The translations under genes were made by a program, and so were the position numbers. This document shows positions 22,418-33,050 of a stretch of 64,000 nt of DNA, piece after piece. The DNA lies in the NCBI GenBank assembly GCA_036927565.1, contig JAYESD010000009.1:25821601-25885600 (forward strand). The letters run 5' to 3'. How positions within the stretch are numbered: the first letter of the stretch is position 1; each line of letters begins with the position of its first letter. This stretch comes from Tuctoria greenei (Eukaryota; Streptophyta; Magnoliopsida; Poales; Poaceae). The notes beneath the pieces are model-generated. The model was not told the DNA's origin, searched no databases, and saw only the letters and a list, made by a program, of their open reading frames with translations.

Positions 22418-23831
22418 CTAGACGACGGAGAGCTAGGGTTAGCGACGAAGAAAGAAAGGACGATGAAAATAACGATGGACGTCGCACGGCACGAAACAAA
22501 CCTAGGCGACGGAGAGCAAACGGGCCGGGTGCGAAGTTGAAGCGGCGGCGAGGAGAGGCGGCGACGAGGTTGGTGGAGACGTCGGAGGTGAAGGCGGCGC
22601 ATGGACGGCGGAGGCCGGAGGGCGACGGCGGCGGTGGCGCGTGAGGTGGTGGTGGAGCGGCGATGGGGGTGGTGAGTGGTGAGGCGGCGGCGGCGCTGCT
22701 AGCAGGGGGACAACGGCGGCGGCCGACGGCGGCGGCAGCGTCCGGCGGCGGCACTGCAGTGGGCGGTGCTTGGGTGCGGCACTTGGGTGCGACGGCGGAG
22801 GTGGCGGCGATTAGGGCGAGAGGTGGCAGCGATGGCACGGGAGGCGTCGGGGAGAGAGAGAAGGGGCGGCGGCGTGTGGGTTAAATAGTGGACCCCAAAC
22901 CCTAGCCGATATTTTAACGCCGGATGGACCGATGTTAAGAGAAGTGAGCATCAGTCGAATGCCACAGAAAGGATATTCAAGAATTGCTGTTGACACCGGA
23001 TGGACCGACGTCTAGGGTTTTGATCATCGGTCGAATATCACAGTAAGGGTGTTCAAAAGAGTGATGTAAAAACCGGATGGTCCGACGTTGAAGGGAGTAA
23101 ACATCGGTTGAATTGACCACAGCTCCAGAAGAGTGAACATCGGATGGACCGATGTTTTCCAGAATGAACGCGTCGGAGCATTTGAGGTTCTGACTAAACC
23201 GGGCCTTGAAAAATTGAACACCTATTGATCCGATGAGGGATGGGCTAGGGCATCGGATAATCCGATGATAAAAGAACAAAAACATCCCATATATGTCCTT
23301 TGACCAAACAAACAATTAACTAGAAACACATGTCTTAGGACTTTTTGGGCAACCCCTTACCCCTCAAGAAGCTAATATGCCAATAGCTTGGCTAGACCTT
23401 AATGCAAATGGAACACCGAGAAAAATGGAGGAAAATATCCAAATAAAATGTAAGGCCCATGCTTTGTGAGGTAGAGTATGAAGACTTCTATCTCTTTGAA
23501 GCATGATCCTCTAGGCATTAACGTACCTAACATTTTGTTCTTTCCACCTTATATGAGTTGAGATATTGCATTTCAAACAAGTCTCCTTCTCATGAGGTGG
23601 GTTCCCCTTTGTGACAATCTACCGTATGCAATGCCAAATAAATTATAGTGCAAGAGATTAAATGAGTGCAAGTTTATATGGCAGGGATCATGCAAGGCAT
23701 AAAATAAATCTATCTTGCCAAGTTTGAACCTTCCAAAGGCTTACTCAGGAAAAACTACTTCTAGCTTGCCCCTATCCTTTGGGAGTTTGACAAGACCTAT
23801 ATGATATGCATCCTTACATGAACATGGCAAC
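22418..23831 (-). promoter_or_regulatory. Spacer of element D with an internal promoter-like module
   Basis: In minus order: AT-rich sequence (23831-23280), then dyad-like words CATCGG..ATCCGATG at about 23267, 23157, 23090, 23013 and 22935. TATTTAA follows at 22887-22881, a CT-rich patch at 22863-22850, a GCC-rich leader of about 330 bp, and TAG directly before the ATG at 22417. This order copies the U3-TATA-leader order of the element's own LTR. A proline/alanine-rich frame inside the leader is probably low-complexity noise. Confidence 0.55.
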
Positions 23832-26800
23832 TTACATGACGTTAGATGCATCTAGCACATTTAATTCACTTCTAAGTCTAGAAAAGGTTTTCTCATCAAG
23901 TGGTTTTGTGAAGATATCCGCCAATTGTTCTTCGGATCTAACACCTTGCAAAGAGATGTCTCCTTTAGCCTCATGATCCCGCAAGAAGTGATGGCGAATA
24001 TCAATGTGCTTAGTGCGGGAGTGTTGAACGGGGTTTCTAGCTATCTTAACCGCACTTTCATTGTCACAAAGGAGAGGCACACAACCAATTTTAATTCCAA
24101 AGTCCAAGAGGGTTTGCTTCATATATAGAATTTGGGCACAACATGCACCGGCCGCTATATACTCCGCCTCCGCGGTGGACAAAGCCACGGAATTTTGCTT
24201 TTTGCTCGACCAAGATACTAGGGAACGCCCAAGTAAGTGGCACCCACCAGAGGTAGTCTTGCGATCCACACGGCATCCGGCAAATCCGAATCCGAGTATC
24301 CTAAGAGATGGAAACTAGCGTTCTTGGGGTACCACAAACCTACACTTGAGGTATGCTTGAGATACCGAAGTATCCTAAAGACCGCCTTCTTATGCGATTC
24401 TTTAGGTGCCGCTTGAAAGCGAGCACACAAGCACACACTAAACATAATATCGGTCCTAGATGCGGTAAGGTACAACAATGAACCAATCATGGAGCGGTAG
24501 TGAGATTGATCAATAGGTTTACCGTCCAAGTCCGCGTCGAGATGACAATTTGTCGCCATTGGAGTACTTCTTGTGCTACAATCTCCCATTTCAAATTTCT
24601 TCAAGAGGTCCTTGGTGTACTTCTCTTGGTAGATGAAGGTGCCCTCTTGAAGTTGTTTGATTTGAAATCCAAGGAAGAAGTTGAGCTCTCCAATCATTGA
24701 CATCTCGAATTCCCTAGACATCATGGTGCCAAACTCATGGCTAAGAGATTTGTTAGTTGAGCCAAAAATGATATCATCGACATAAATTTGACAATGAATA
24801 AATCCCCGTCGATGTCCTTGGTGAAGAGTGTAGTGTCCACCCTCCCGATCTTGAATCCTTGCATGACCAAGAAATCCCTTAGACGTTCATACCACGCCCT
24901 AGGTGCTTGCTTGAGCCCGTAGAGCGCCTTGTGTAACCTATACACATGGTTAGGATTCCTCGGATCTTCAAACCCGGGAGGTTGCTCAACATAAACAAGC
25001 TCGTTAATATAGCCATTGAGAAAGGCACTTTTAACATCCATTTGATAAAGCATTATATTGTGATGTGAAGCAAAAGCAAGGAGTATGCGAATAGCTTCTA
25101 ACCGAGCGACCGGAGCGAATGTTTCTCCAAAGTCTAGTCCTTCAACTTGTGAAAAACCCTTGGCCACAAGTCTTGCCTTGTTGCGGACCACGACGCCATT
25201 CTCGTCTTGCTTGTTGCGGTATACCCACTTCGTACCGATGATGTTCTTGTCCTTGGGTCGCTCCTCCAACACCCAAACTTCATTGCAGGTGAAGTTGTTG
25301 AGTTCTTCTTGCATGGCCATCACCCAATTTGGATCTTGGAGTGCTTCCTCTATATGAGTGGGTTCTACACACGAAACAAAAGAGTAGTGCTCACAAAATG
25401 AAGCGACATGGCGAGAACCAGTACTTACTCCCCGTGACGGACTTCCGATGATTTGATCAATCGGATGCGCCTTGGAGATGCGTCCATGCCTCATAAGTGA
25501 TTGTGGTACACTTGGCGGTGGTGAAGCATCTTGCGCGTCTTGTGGTTGGACTTGATCTTGGACTTCTTCTTGTTGTTGGTATTGTGTGGCTTGTGAATCT
25601 TGCATTGGCAATGGATCATCTTTCTCTTCTTCTTCTTCATCAACTTGAGGCGCCATGGAGGTGTTGATGTTGGAACTTGATGCTCCCCCTTGATCACGGC
25701 TCTCCTCAACTTCGGGCTTGATGTCTCCAATGGTCATGTTTTTCATGGCTTCTCGTAGAGGCTCATCATCTATATCATCATGACCAAAACTCTCCTCTTG
25801 GGAGCCATTAGTCTCATCAAACTCAACATCACAACTTTCTTCAACTAACCCGGAGGTTTGGTTGAATACTCGATATGCTTTTGAGTTTGATGCATAACCA
25901 AGAAAAATACCAACATCACATCTTCTTTCAAACTTACCGAGCCTTTTCTTGCGGTAGATGTAGCATTTGCACCCAAAGACTCTAAAGTAGGAGATGTTGG
26001 GCTTTCTCCCAATGAGGAGCTCATATGGGGTCTTTTGGAGTAGTCGGTGAAGATAGACCCTATTTGCGGCATGGCACGCCGTGTTGATTGCTTTGGCCCA
26101 AAATTTCTCCGACGTGCCATAGTCATCAAGCATTGCTCTAGCAAGGGTGATGAGAGTCTTGTTCTTCCTTTCAACGACACCGTTTTGTTGAGGGGTGTAT
26201 GTGGCCGAAAACTCATGCTTCACGCCTTCACGATCACACCACTCCCCAATGTTGTAGTTCTTGAACTCGGTGCCGTTGTCACTCCGGACCTTGATGATGG
26301 GAAGTTGAAATTCCCTTTGAGCACGTTTAGCAAAGGTCTTGAAAACTTCCGGAGTTTCACCCTTGTCACCTAGAAACAAAGTCCAAGCATATCTAGAATA
26401 GTCATCAACAATGACAAGACAATAGAAATTACCACCAAGACTTTGATATGTGGACGGTCCGAAGAGGTCCATGTGGAGTAGTTCAAGTGGCTTGGAGGTT
26501 GACACCATTGTCTTCATTGGGTGGTGTGAAGCAACTTGCTTCCCGGCTTGACAAGCACTACAAAGCTTGTTCTTCTCAAACGTGACATCCTTCACGCCGG
26601 TCACCATTCTAAGCTTGAACGACTTCTTAAGCTTGCTCATCCCAATGTGAGCAATGCGTCGATGCCATAGCCAACTCAAGCTTGTCTTAGTGAAAAGACA
26701 AGTGGTCAAGCTAGCATCCTTGTTGGAGAAGTCCACCAAGTAAAGATGTCCATGCCGAAAGCCTTTGAAGATTAGTTCTTTGCTTGATTCACTAGTTACT

Positions 26801-27075
26801 ACAACACCATTCTTGTCAAAGGTGCACGTTAGTCCAAGATCACATAGTTGTGCAATGGAAAGTAGATTGAAACTAAGTGACTTAACATATAGTACATTAG
26901 AAATGGACAAATCATGCGAAATAGCAATTTTACCTAAACCAATTACCTTCCCCTTTGAGTTGTCACCAAAGGTGACTTGTTCATGATTATCGGGGTTCTC
27001 TATGGTGGTGAACATACCATCATTGCCGGTCATATGTTGAGTGCACCCGCTATCGAGTACCCAATGCTTTCATCT
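23832..27075 (-). pseudogene. pol: Pol polyprotein of element D (protease, integrase, RT, RNase H) with two frameshifts
   Basis: The protease active site WVLDSGCTQHMTG is at about 27070-27030. In the 770-codon frame 27033-24721 the HHCC finger uses His124, His129, Cys158 and Cys161. The integrase triad is Asp189 (HMDLFGP), Asp252 (RSDNGTEF) and Glu288 (VVERK), the DD35E spacing. RT starts near residue 560, with its first catalytic Asp at 666 (QMDVKSAF). A single-base loss near 24790 shifts the frame just before the RT YVDD site. The second frame (24724-24218) carries the rest of RT. Another single-base loss near 24288 breaks RNase H, which resumes in 24269-23832 (TSGGCHLLGRSLVSWSSK ... ADIFTKPL). 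Gag and Pol lie in different frames, which is common in this group. Confidence 0.9.
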
Positions 27076-27104
27076 GGCTTTGTAGTTCACCTACACACAT
27101 GAAG

Positions 27105-29222
27105 TTAGTTTTTGAGTTTAGGCACCCAAGCCAACTTAGGTCCTTGTATGTGTGATACAAGTGATTTTGGGACCCAAAGTTGCTTGGGGAGCTTCCCCTT
27201 CATGCTCTTAATGTCTTTGCCGATGAACCTTGCCTTCACCTTGCCACCTACTTTGCTCAAGAGATAGTGGTAATCATTGAAAGTAGTTTTGTAGTTAGGA
27301 GGCAATTTTGGAGAGGGACGGTTGGGAAGAGGACACTCCCTCGTGTGATGTCCGGTGACCTCACAATGTTGGCAATAGGATCCAACTTCTTTGATGAAGC
27401 TCGTCCTAAGCTCCGGTGAGGGCACCTTCCCTTTGTTGAGCACCGGGAAGGATCCAAGTCCTCTCTTGTTGAAGCCTTTGGCTTGTTGGTAGAGGATTTC
27501 CTTGTGCTTGTCCTCCCCCTTGGAAAGTCTCACCACACTAGTGCGGAGACTTTCAATTTCGTCCATCAATTCCTTCTCCCTAAGGCTTGCTTTCAAAGGC
27601 AAAGACTTATCCAAAGTATTAGTGGCATGTGAAATAGTTGATACTTTGCCATCAAGGGTTTCCTTTTTCATTTTTAGTTTAATTGCTTCATAAGCAAGGT
27701 TAAGCACTTTATGTTCTTGAACCAAGTCATTGTGCTTTCCCAAGAGTGCTTGGTTTGCTAAGTCAAGCTCATGATGATCATGCTTGATTTGAGCATTCTC
27801 CTTCTCGATTTGCTTGACATGTGATTTGAGCGTGTCATGCTCTTTAAGTATAGTTACATACTTGTCATGCAAATCGAGCTTTGCACTCTCAAGCGTGGCA
27901 CACGCTTGTTCAAGTGCCTTAACCTTGCTCTTCTCCCTTTTTATGATGACATGGTATTCATTAATCATAGATGCTAGTTCATCGGGGGAGAGCTCATCAT
28001 CATCATCGCTAGAATCGTCACATACCTTAGTGTTACCTTTAGCCATGAGGCACATAGGAGGTGGACGAAGAGGTGAGTTGTCCTTGTCGACGATGGCAAG
28101 GCCCGCCAAGTTTTCTTCATCTTCACTCTCTTCGTCGCTTGACTCTTCATCCGTGATCCACTCATTTGCCTCGCACATGAAGACTTTTTGAGGCCCTCTT
28201 CTCTTCTTTGGAAAGAGCTTGGTCTTATTGCCCTTGTCAAATTTCTTCTTTCCAAAGGAGCGCTTGGGTTTGACCTCTTCTTCATCTTCATCACTTTCTT
28301 CTAGCTTTCTATGCTTTCCTTTGTGGTTGTCCTTCCTCTTGTCGGGTATTGGACAATCATATGATATGTGGCCTTGATCACCACAATTGTAGCATGTCTT
28401 GTTTTCATCTTTTCTTGGGAGAAAGGCTTTCTTCTTTGGATCAAAAGAGTATCCCTTCTTTGCGATTTTGGAGTTTAGACGTGAGAATTTTCTCATCATC
28501 AACGCAAGCTCATCATCGTCATCTTCGCTTGTTGCTTGCTCTTCTTCGCTTGAGCTAGGCTCAACCACCTTCTTTTTCTTGGGAGTTGTCTTCTTGGTTG
28601 AAGCCTTGAGAACAATGGTTTTTGACGATGACTCCTCCATCATTCCAAGTACGCTCATCTCATGAGCATGAATTTCTCCAATGAGCTCCGAGACTTCAAT
28701 GTTGTCAAGTGATTCCTTTTGGAGCATTGAGTTGATAATGTTGTACTTGGGCTTGGGTAGAAGCATGAGGATCTTGCGGTTGATAAGTCCCTTACCAAGA
28801 GAAGCAATGTCAAGTGCGTTAATCTCCTCAATGAGCACATTTAAGCGAGAAAACATTTGGTTAACATTCTCATGAGGAAGCATTTTGAATTCATCATACT
28901 TGGATTTTAGCAAGTGATATTTGAGTTCTTTAACACGAGATGAGCCCTCATGAATTTCAATTAAACATGCCCAAATTTCACAAGCTTTCTCTTTACTAGC
29001 AATTCTAGCAAAAACGTCTTGACTTATGCATTCATAGATGACATTTCTAGCCTTAGCATCCCATTTTAGTTGATCACCAACATAATTGAGATCTCCAAAT
29101 CCCGCATGGGTCGCTTCCCAAACTTCGGGAGCAATAGCCTCTAGGTAGGCACGCATGCGTGCTTTCCAATAGGCAAAGTTCTTGCCCTCGAAGGTGGGAA
29201 CCGAACCCCCATTCTTGGCCAT
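27105..29222 (-). CDS. gag: Gag of element D, intact (705 residues)
   Basis: Intact capsid/nucleocapsid precursor. The N-terminus FEGKNFAYWKARMRAYLE and a UBN2-like helical region occupy roughly residues 1-190. A CCHC zinc knuckle is at 277-290 (Cys277, Cys280, His285, Cys290). Lysine-rich, nuclear-localisation-like stretches follow (about 313-345), then a coiled-coil (about 410-540). A second CCHC motif CQHCEVTGHHTREC lies near residue 633. The end KLAWVPKLKN is the usual sirevirus Gag terminus. The ATG at 29222 is chosen because it lies 46 bp after the primer binding site and starts the conserved N-terminus. As the only intact Gag in the window it could in principle serve related copies in trans. 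Confidence 0.92.
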   Translation of the reverse strand: MAKNGGSVPTFEGKNFAYWKARMRAYLEAIAPEVWEATHAGFGDLNYVGDQLKWDAKARNVIYECISQDVFARIASKEKACEIWACLIEIHEGSSRVKELKYHLLKSKYDEFKMLPHENVNQMFSRLNVLIEEINALDIASLGKGLINRKILMLLPKPKYNIINSMLQKESLDNIEVSELIGEIHAHEMSVLGMMEESSSKTIVLKASTKKTTPKKKKVVEPSSSEEEQATSEDDDDELALMMRKFSRLNSKIAKKGYSFDPKKKAFLPRKDENKTCYNCGDQGHISYDCPIPDKRKDNHKGKHRKLEESDEDEEEVKPKRSFGKKKFDKGNKTKLFPKKRRGPQKVFMCEANEWITDEESSDEESEDEENLAGLAIVDKDNSPLRPPPMCLMAKGNTKVCDDSSDDDDELSPDELASMINEYHVIIKREKSKVKALEQACATLESAKLDLHDKYVTILKEHDTLKSHVKQIEKENAQIKHDHHELDLANQALLGKHNDLVQEHKVLNLAYEAIKLKMKKETLDGKVSTISHATNTLDKSLPLKASLREKELMDEIESLRTSVVRLSKGEDKHKEILYQQAKGFNKRGLGSFPVLNKGKVPSPELRTSFIKEVGSYCQHCEVTGHHTRECPLPNRPSPKLPPNYKTTFNDYHYLLSKVGGKVKARFIGKDIKSMKGKLPKQLWVPKSLVSHIQGPKLAWVPKLKN

Positions 29223-29268
29223 TTAAGCTCTCTAGCGGTGAAGCTAGAATGATCCTATGAGCAACCTC

Positions 29269-29280
29269 GCTCTGATACCA
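29269..29280 (-). other. Primer binding site of element D
   Basis: The minus strand reads TGGTATCAGAGC two bases after the 5' LTR end. It is an exact copy of the site in elements C and G. Confidence 0.93.
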
Positions 29281-29282
29281 AT

Positions 29283-30655
29283 TGTAAGGATCAAAACGCC
29301 CAAGAGGGGGGGGGTGAATTGGGCTTTCTTTCAATTTTTAAAGCAATTAAGATTAACGACCTCAAGCCCAATTCCCTATGCGATTAAACTATGCAATCAA
29401 TGTAAATTAAAGTTGCGGAATGAAGATTGCATAAGTGTAAAAGGGAGAGGGATGCAAACGCTCAAGGGACACGGAGTTTATCCCGTGGTTCGGTAAGATC
29501 ACAAGGATCTACCTACATCCACGTTGTGGCACCCACCGAAGGGTTTTGCCACTCCCAAGTCACCGAGACAAGGGGGTTCTTCACTATTCTTCTCCGTTCG
29601 CCAACCTCGGCAAGGTGGAGCTCAAGCCTTGTACACTTTGGAATCCTCCGGGCTTCCACAATCTTCTTGGCAAGCTCCGGAAGTCGCACACACCAAGGGA
29701 CACTCCCTTATGGCTCTCACTACACTAGAGACTCCAATCACCAAGAGTGGAGGCACCCAAGCACTATCTCTACCTAGTTCTAGCCTATCTCTTGGTGTAT
29801 GATGAGCAAATGATGTGAAAGTGGTAGCTCTATTGCTTGAATGCTCTAGGATGTGTAGAGTATGTCTGGGCTTCAAGTCTTGTCGATTTGACAGGTTGAA
29901 GGGGTATAAATAGCCAGCCTCCACGAGATAGCCATTGGAAAAGTAGGCTGACATCACTTCTCTGCGAACACCGAATGATCCGATGTCTCCCCTTCAGTTA
30001 ACATCGGTCAAAGCCAAATTAGCTGATGTCACTGTGTCAGATATGACCGTTGTTAGACCGATGTTGATCTGTCTTCTCATCGGATGATCCGGTGGCTCTT
30101 CCTCCAGAATTTTGCTTGATCTTGAAGCTTACTGGAGTGATCGACCGATGTGTGTAAGTCTGCACATCGGATGATCCGGTGCTTCACTTGGTCCAATGGT
30201 GTTGCAATCTGTGATGATGGACCGATGTCACTGAGCCACTCACATCGGATGATCCGGTGAGTTCTTTGCTCTGAGGTCTTCTTCTTCTGTTGACACAACT
30301 CGACCGATGCAGTCAACTCAAAAACCATCGGATGATCCGGTGCATTCAACTTGTTGACTTCGAGTTGTTCTGAGTTGTTCTTTTGGAATTTTAACTTGTG
30401 ACCTCTTTGACACTTGTTTGAAATGTTGTTTTGATTGTCTTCAAGCATTTGGGTGATGTCAAGTTAGAGCTTTCACTTCTTGTCTTCATATGATTTGATT
30501 TGATCTCACTCGTTGATTTTATATGGGTCTCCAATGTAATTTTGATTTCATTTGATTGAGTGTTATTGGGACCTTGCATTCACAAATTCATTAGTAATAT
30601 CGAATGGTTGTCATTAATCACCGAAACCGTACCTCATGGGGCCTAGATGCTTTCA
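29283..30655 (-). repeat. 5' LTR of element D
   Basis: It is collinear with the left LTR along its full length and differs at 14 positions by eye, plus a G-run length change and a 4-bp indel near 29800. Of the five U3 dyads, four are perfect and the one at about 29970 has lost one base match (CGAATGATCCG). The right flank AAGAG at 30656-30660 is the second target duplication. Confidence 0.95.
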
Positions 30656-32133
30656 AAGAGCACAATAATTTTTAAAGAAATCAAGTATGGGAGCTCGTGA
30701 AGAGACCAAACAACAATGTTGTGGGCACGAAGTGGGTGTTCTGCAACAAACAAGATGAGCACAGGGTGATTACAAGGAACAAAGCACGACTTGTGGCCAA
30801 GGGGTACTAACAAGTCGAAGGTTTGGATTTCGATGAAACTTTTGCTCTCATAGCTAGGCTTGAATCAATTCGTATATTACTTGCCTTTGCTTCTCACCAT
30901 GATTTTAAGCTATACCAAATGGACGTCAAGAGTGTATTTCTTAATGGTTCAATCAAAGAAGTGATGTATGTGGAGCAACCCCCCCAGCTCTGAAGATCAA
31001 GACTTCCCAAACCATGTCTACAAATTGCATAAGGCTCTCTATGGCCTCAAACAAGCTCCTAGAGCTTGGTATGAGTGCCTTAGAGACTTTCTAACTCAAA
31101 ATGGTTTCAAAATTGGGAAGGCAGGTTACACTTTATTCACTAAGCATTTCAATGATGATTTTTTGTTTGCCAAATATATGTCGATGAAATTATATTTGGG
31201 TTCTACTAACAAATCTTTTTGTCATGAGTTTTCCAAGATAATGACCGAAAGGTTTGAGATGTCCATGATGGGGGAGTTGAAGTTCTTCCGAGGTTTTCAA
31301 GTGAAGCAACTCAAGGAAGGCATATTTATTAGTAAAACAAAGTACACACAAGATATACTCAAGAAGTTTGACATGGACAAAGCCAAACTCATCAAGACTC
31401 CAATGGGAACCAATGGACACCTTGACCTTAATGAATATGGTCCAAGTGCGGACCAAAAGGTATATCGTTACATGATAGGTTCATTGCTTTACTTATGTGT
31501 ATCTAGGGCCGATATAATGCTAAGTGTTTGTATGCGTGCTCGATTCCAAGCTGCTCCTAAGTTGTGTCATTTGACCGCCATTAAGAGAATTCTTAGATAT
31601 TTGGTTCACATACCAAGCCTAGGACTTTGGTACCCCAAGGGCTCTAAGTTTAATCTCATTGGATATTCCGATGCGGATTATGCGGGGTGCAAAGTTGATA
31701 GAAAGAGCACCTCTGGAACTTGCCAATTCCTTGGTAGATCCCTAGTGTCTTGGTCCTCAAAGAAACAAAACTCCATTGCTCTTTCCACAACCGAAGTGGA
31801 GTATGTCGCTGCTAGAAGTTGTTGTGGACAACTTCTTTGGATGCGATAAACTCTTAGTGACTATGGCATAAACTTGCACCATATCGCCCTCTTATGTGAA
31901 AATGAGAGTGCCATCAAAATAGCCCACAACCCAGTTGAACACTAAAAGATCAAACACATTGATATCCGCCACTATTTCTTAAGAGATCACTCCATCAAAG
32001 GAGACATAACAATTTCCCATGTCAGAACCGAAAAACAATTGGCCAATATCTTCACCAAGCCCCTAGATGGGAAAAGATTTTGTGAATTTAGGAGTGAGCT
32101 CAATATCTTAGATTCTGAAAATGTGGCTTGAGC
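30656..32133 (+). pseudogene. pol: Continuation of element C pol: RT and RNase H
   Basis: Directly after D the RT of C resumes (NQVWELVKRPNN, GTKWVFCNKQDEH, LYQMDVKS at about 30910-30940). The frame 30968-31849 covers KALYGLKQAPRAWYE through the RNase H segment GYSDADYAGCKVDRK and SLVSWSSKKQNSIALST. The RT catalytic YVDD site is not readable in this frame. Around 31160-31200 a base loss and a nearby base gain move it out of frame for about 40 bp, and there it also reads Glu for the last Asp. The tail (HIDIRHYFLRDH ... IFTKPLDG) runs to a stop near 32133. Confidence 0.85.
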
Positions 32134-33050
32134 CTTGCACATATGATTGTTACTTTTATTAGCTTCAAAATTCACACATGCTGGCGAAAAACTCTCCCTT
32201 CTCAATTTTCTACAAAACTATTTGAAATTATTGAATCTTTGTAAACTATGGTCATAGTTTGGTTGTTGATTGCTTACTGACCATGTTTGCAAAGATCTTT
32301 TGTGAAAATCTAGTCCAAAGGATCAAATCTCTGGTGAAAACCCAATATATAGGTGTTTTCAGCATTTAGACCAGACTAGTCCACCCGCTAGGTCGGACAA
32401 GTCTGGCAGAACAGAATAGTCAGCACCTAGTCCGTCGGCCGGACAAGTCTGGGTCTCCAACCCGACTAGTCCGGCCCCTAGGGACCTAACCTGCCTAGGG
32501 GACCCCGACCTCCACACTTCGACTCAAGCACTCTCTCCTCAAAATGCAAAAATCGCACCCCAAATTGGCGATTTTTGATTCTTTCCACCAAAAATCGATT
32601 CCAATCCGTGGATTGAAGCCCCAAGGTGTGTGGGAAATCGTCCCCAACATCCTAGGCCGATTCTTTATCCACATTTCGTCGATTTAAAGATTTGGAGAGG
32701 TATTCTTGACCTAGCCCTAAATCCTTCATATTTTAATTGGTTTAGGTCTTATGATAGAAAGTTCTTTACAAAAGTTGTTCTCTATGTCATTGTGACCCTA
32801 TCTTTGGAATATTGTGGCCAGATACGTAGTTTTTGCAAAAATCCTCAAGATTAGGGTTCTTACTGTGTGAACCGGACTAGTTCGGCCTCAGAGCGGACAA
32901 GTCCGGCTCATGCCGACTAGTCCAACCCTTTAGAAGAAAAATCTGAATCTCACAGTGAAAACACTAACCTTGATCGATTTTGTGAACTCTAACACAATAT
33001 TCCACTTCCTTAGACTCATATACTATCTTGTGCATCTCTTCTCAGGGACG
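32134..33050 (+). promoter_or_regulatory. Spacer of element C with an internal dyad array
   Basis: No gene. Between about 32370 and 32490, and again at 32868-32930, copies of GGACTAGTCC and GGACAAGTCC recur, many with one mismatch (for example CGGACAAGTCCG at 32904-32915). A pyrimidine-rich stretch ending in TCTTCTCAG lies just before the ATG at 33051 and looks like a splice acceptor. I see no clear TATA box. Confidence 0.5.

Larger units (their letters stand above)
18530..30655 (-). mobile_element. Element D: full-length Sirevirus-type Ty1/copia, nearly intact, nested in element C
   Basis: It is 12.1 kb with two LTRs of 1374 and 1373 bp and AAGAG duplications on both sides. Minus-strand order: 5' LTR (30655-29283), primer binding site (29280-29269), gag (29222-27105), pol (27075-23832), spacer, extra 3' ORF (22417-20246), polypurine tract, 3' LTR (19903-18530). 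I counted by eye 14 substitutions and 2 small indels between the LTRs, so this is the youngest datable insertion here. Damage is limited to two single-base losses in pol and one stop in the 3' ORF. Confidence 0.95.

Noticed and set aside
22341..22838. Minus-strand proline/alanine-rich frame of 165 codons upstream of the D 3' ORF
   Set aside because: Low-complexity GC-rich leader sequence that overlaps the ORF start in another frame. A captured host exon is possible but nothing supports it.
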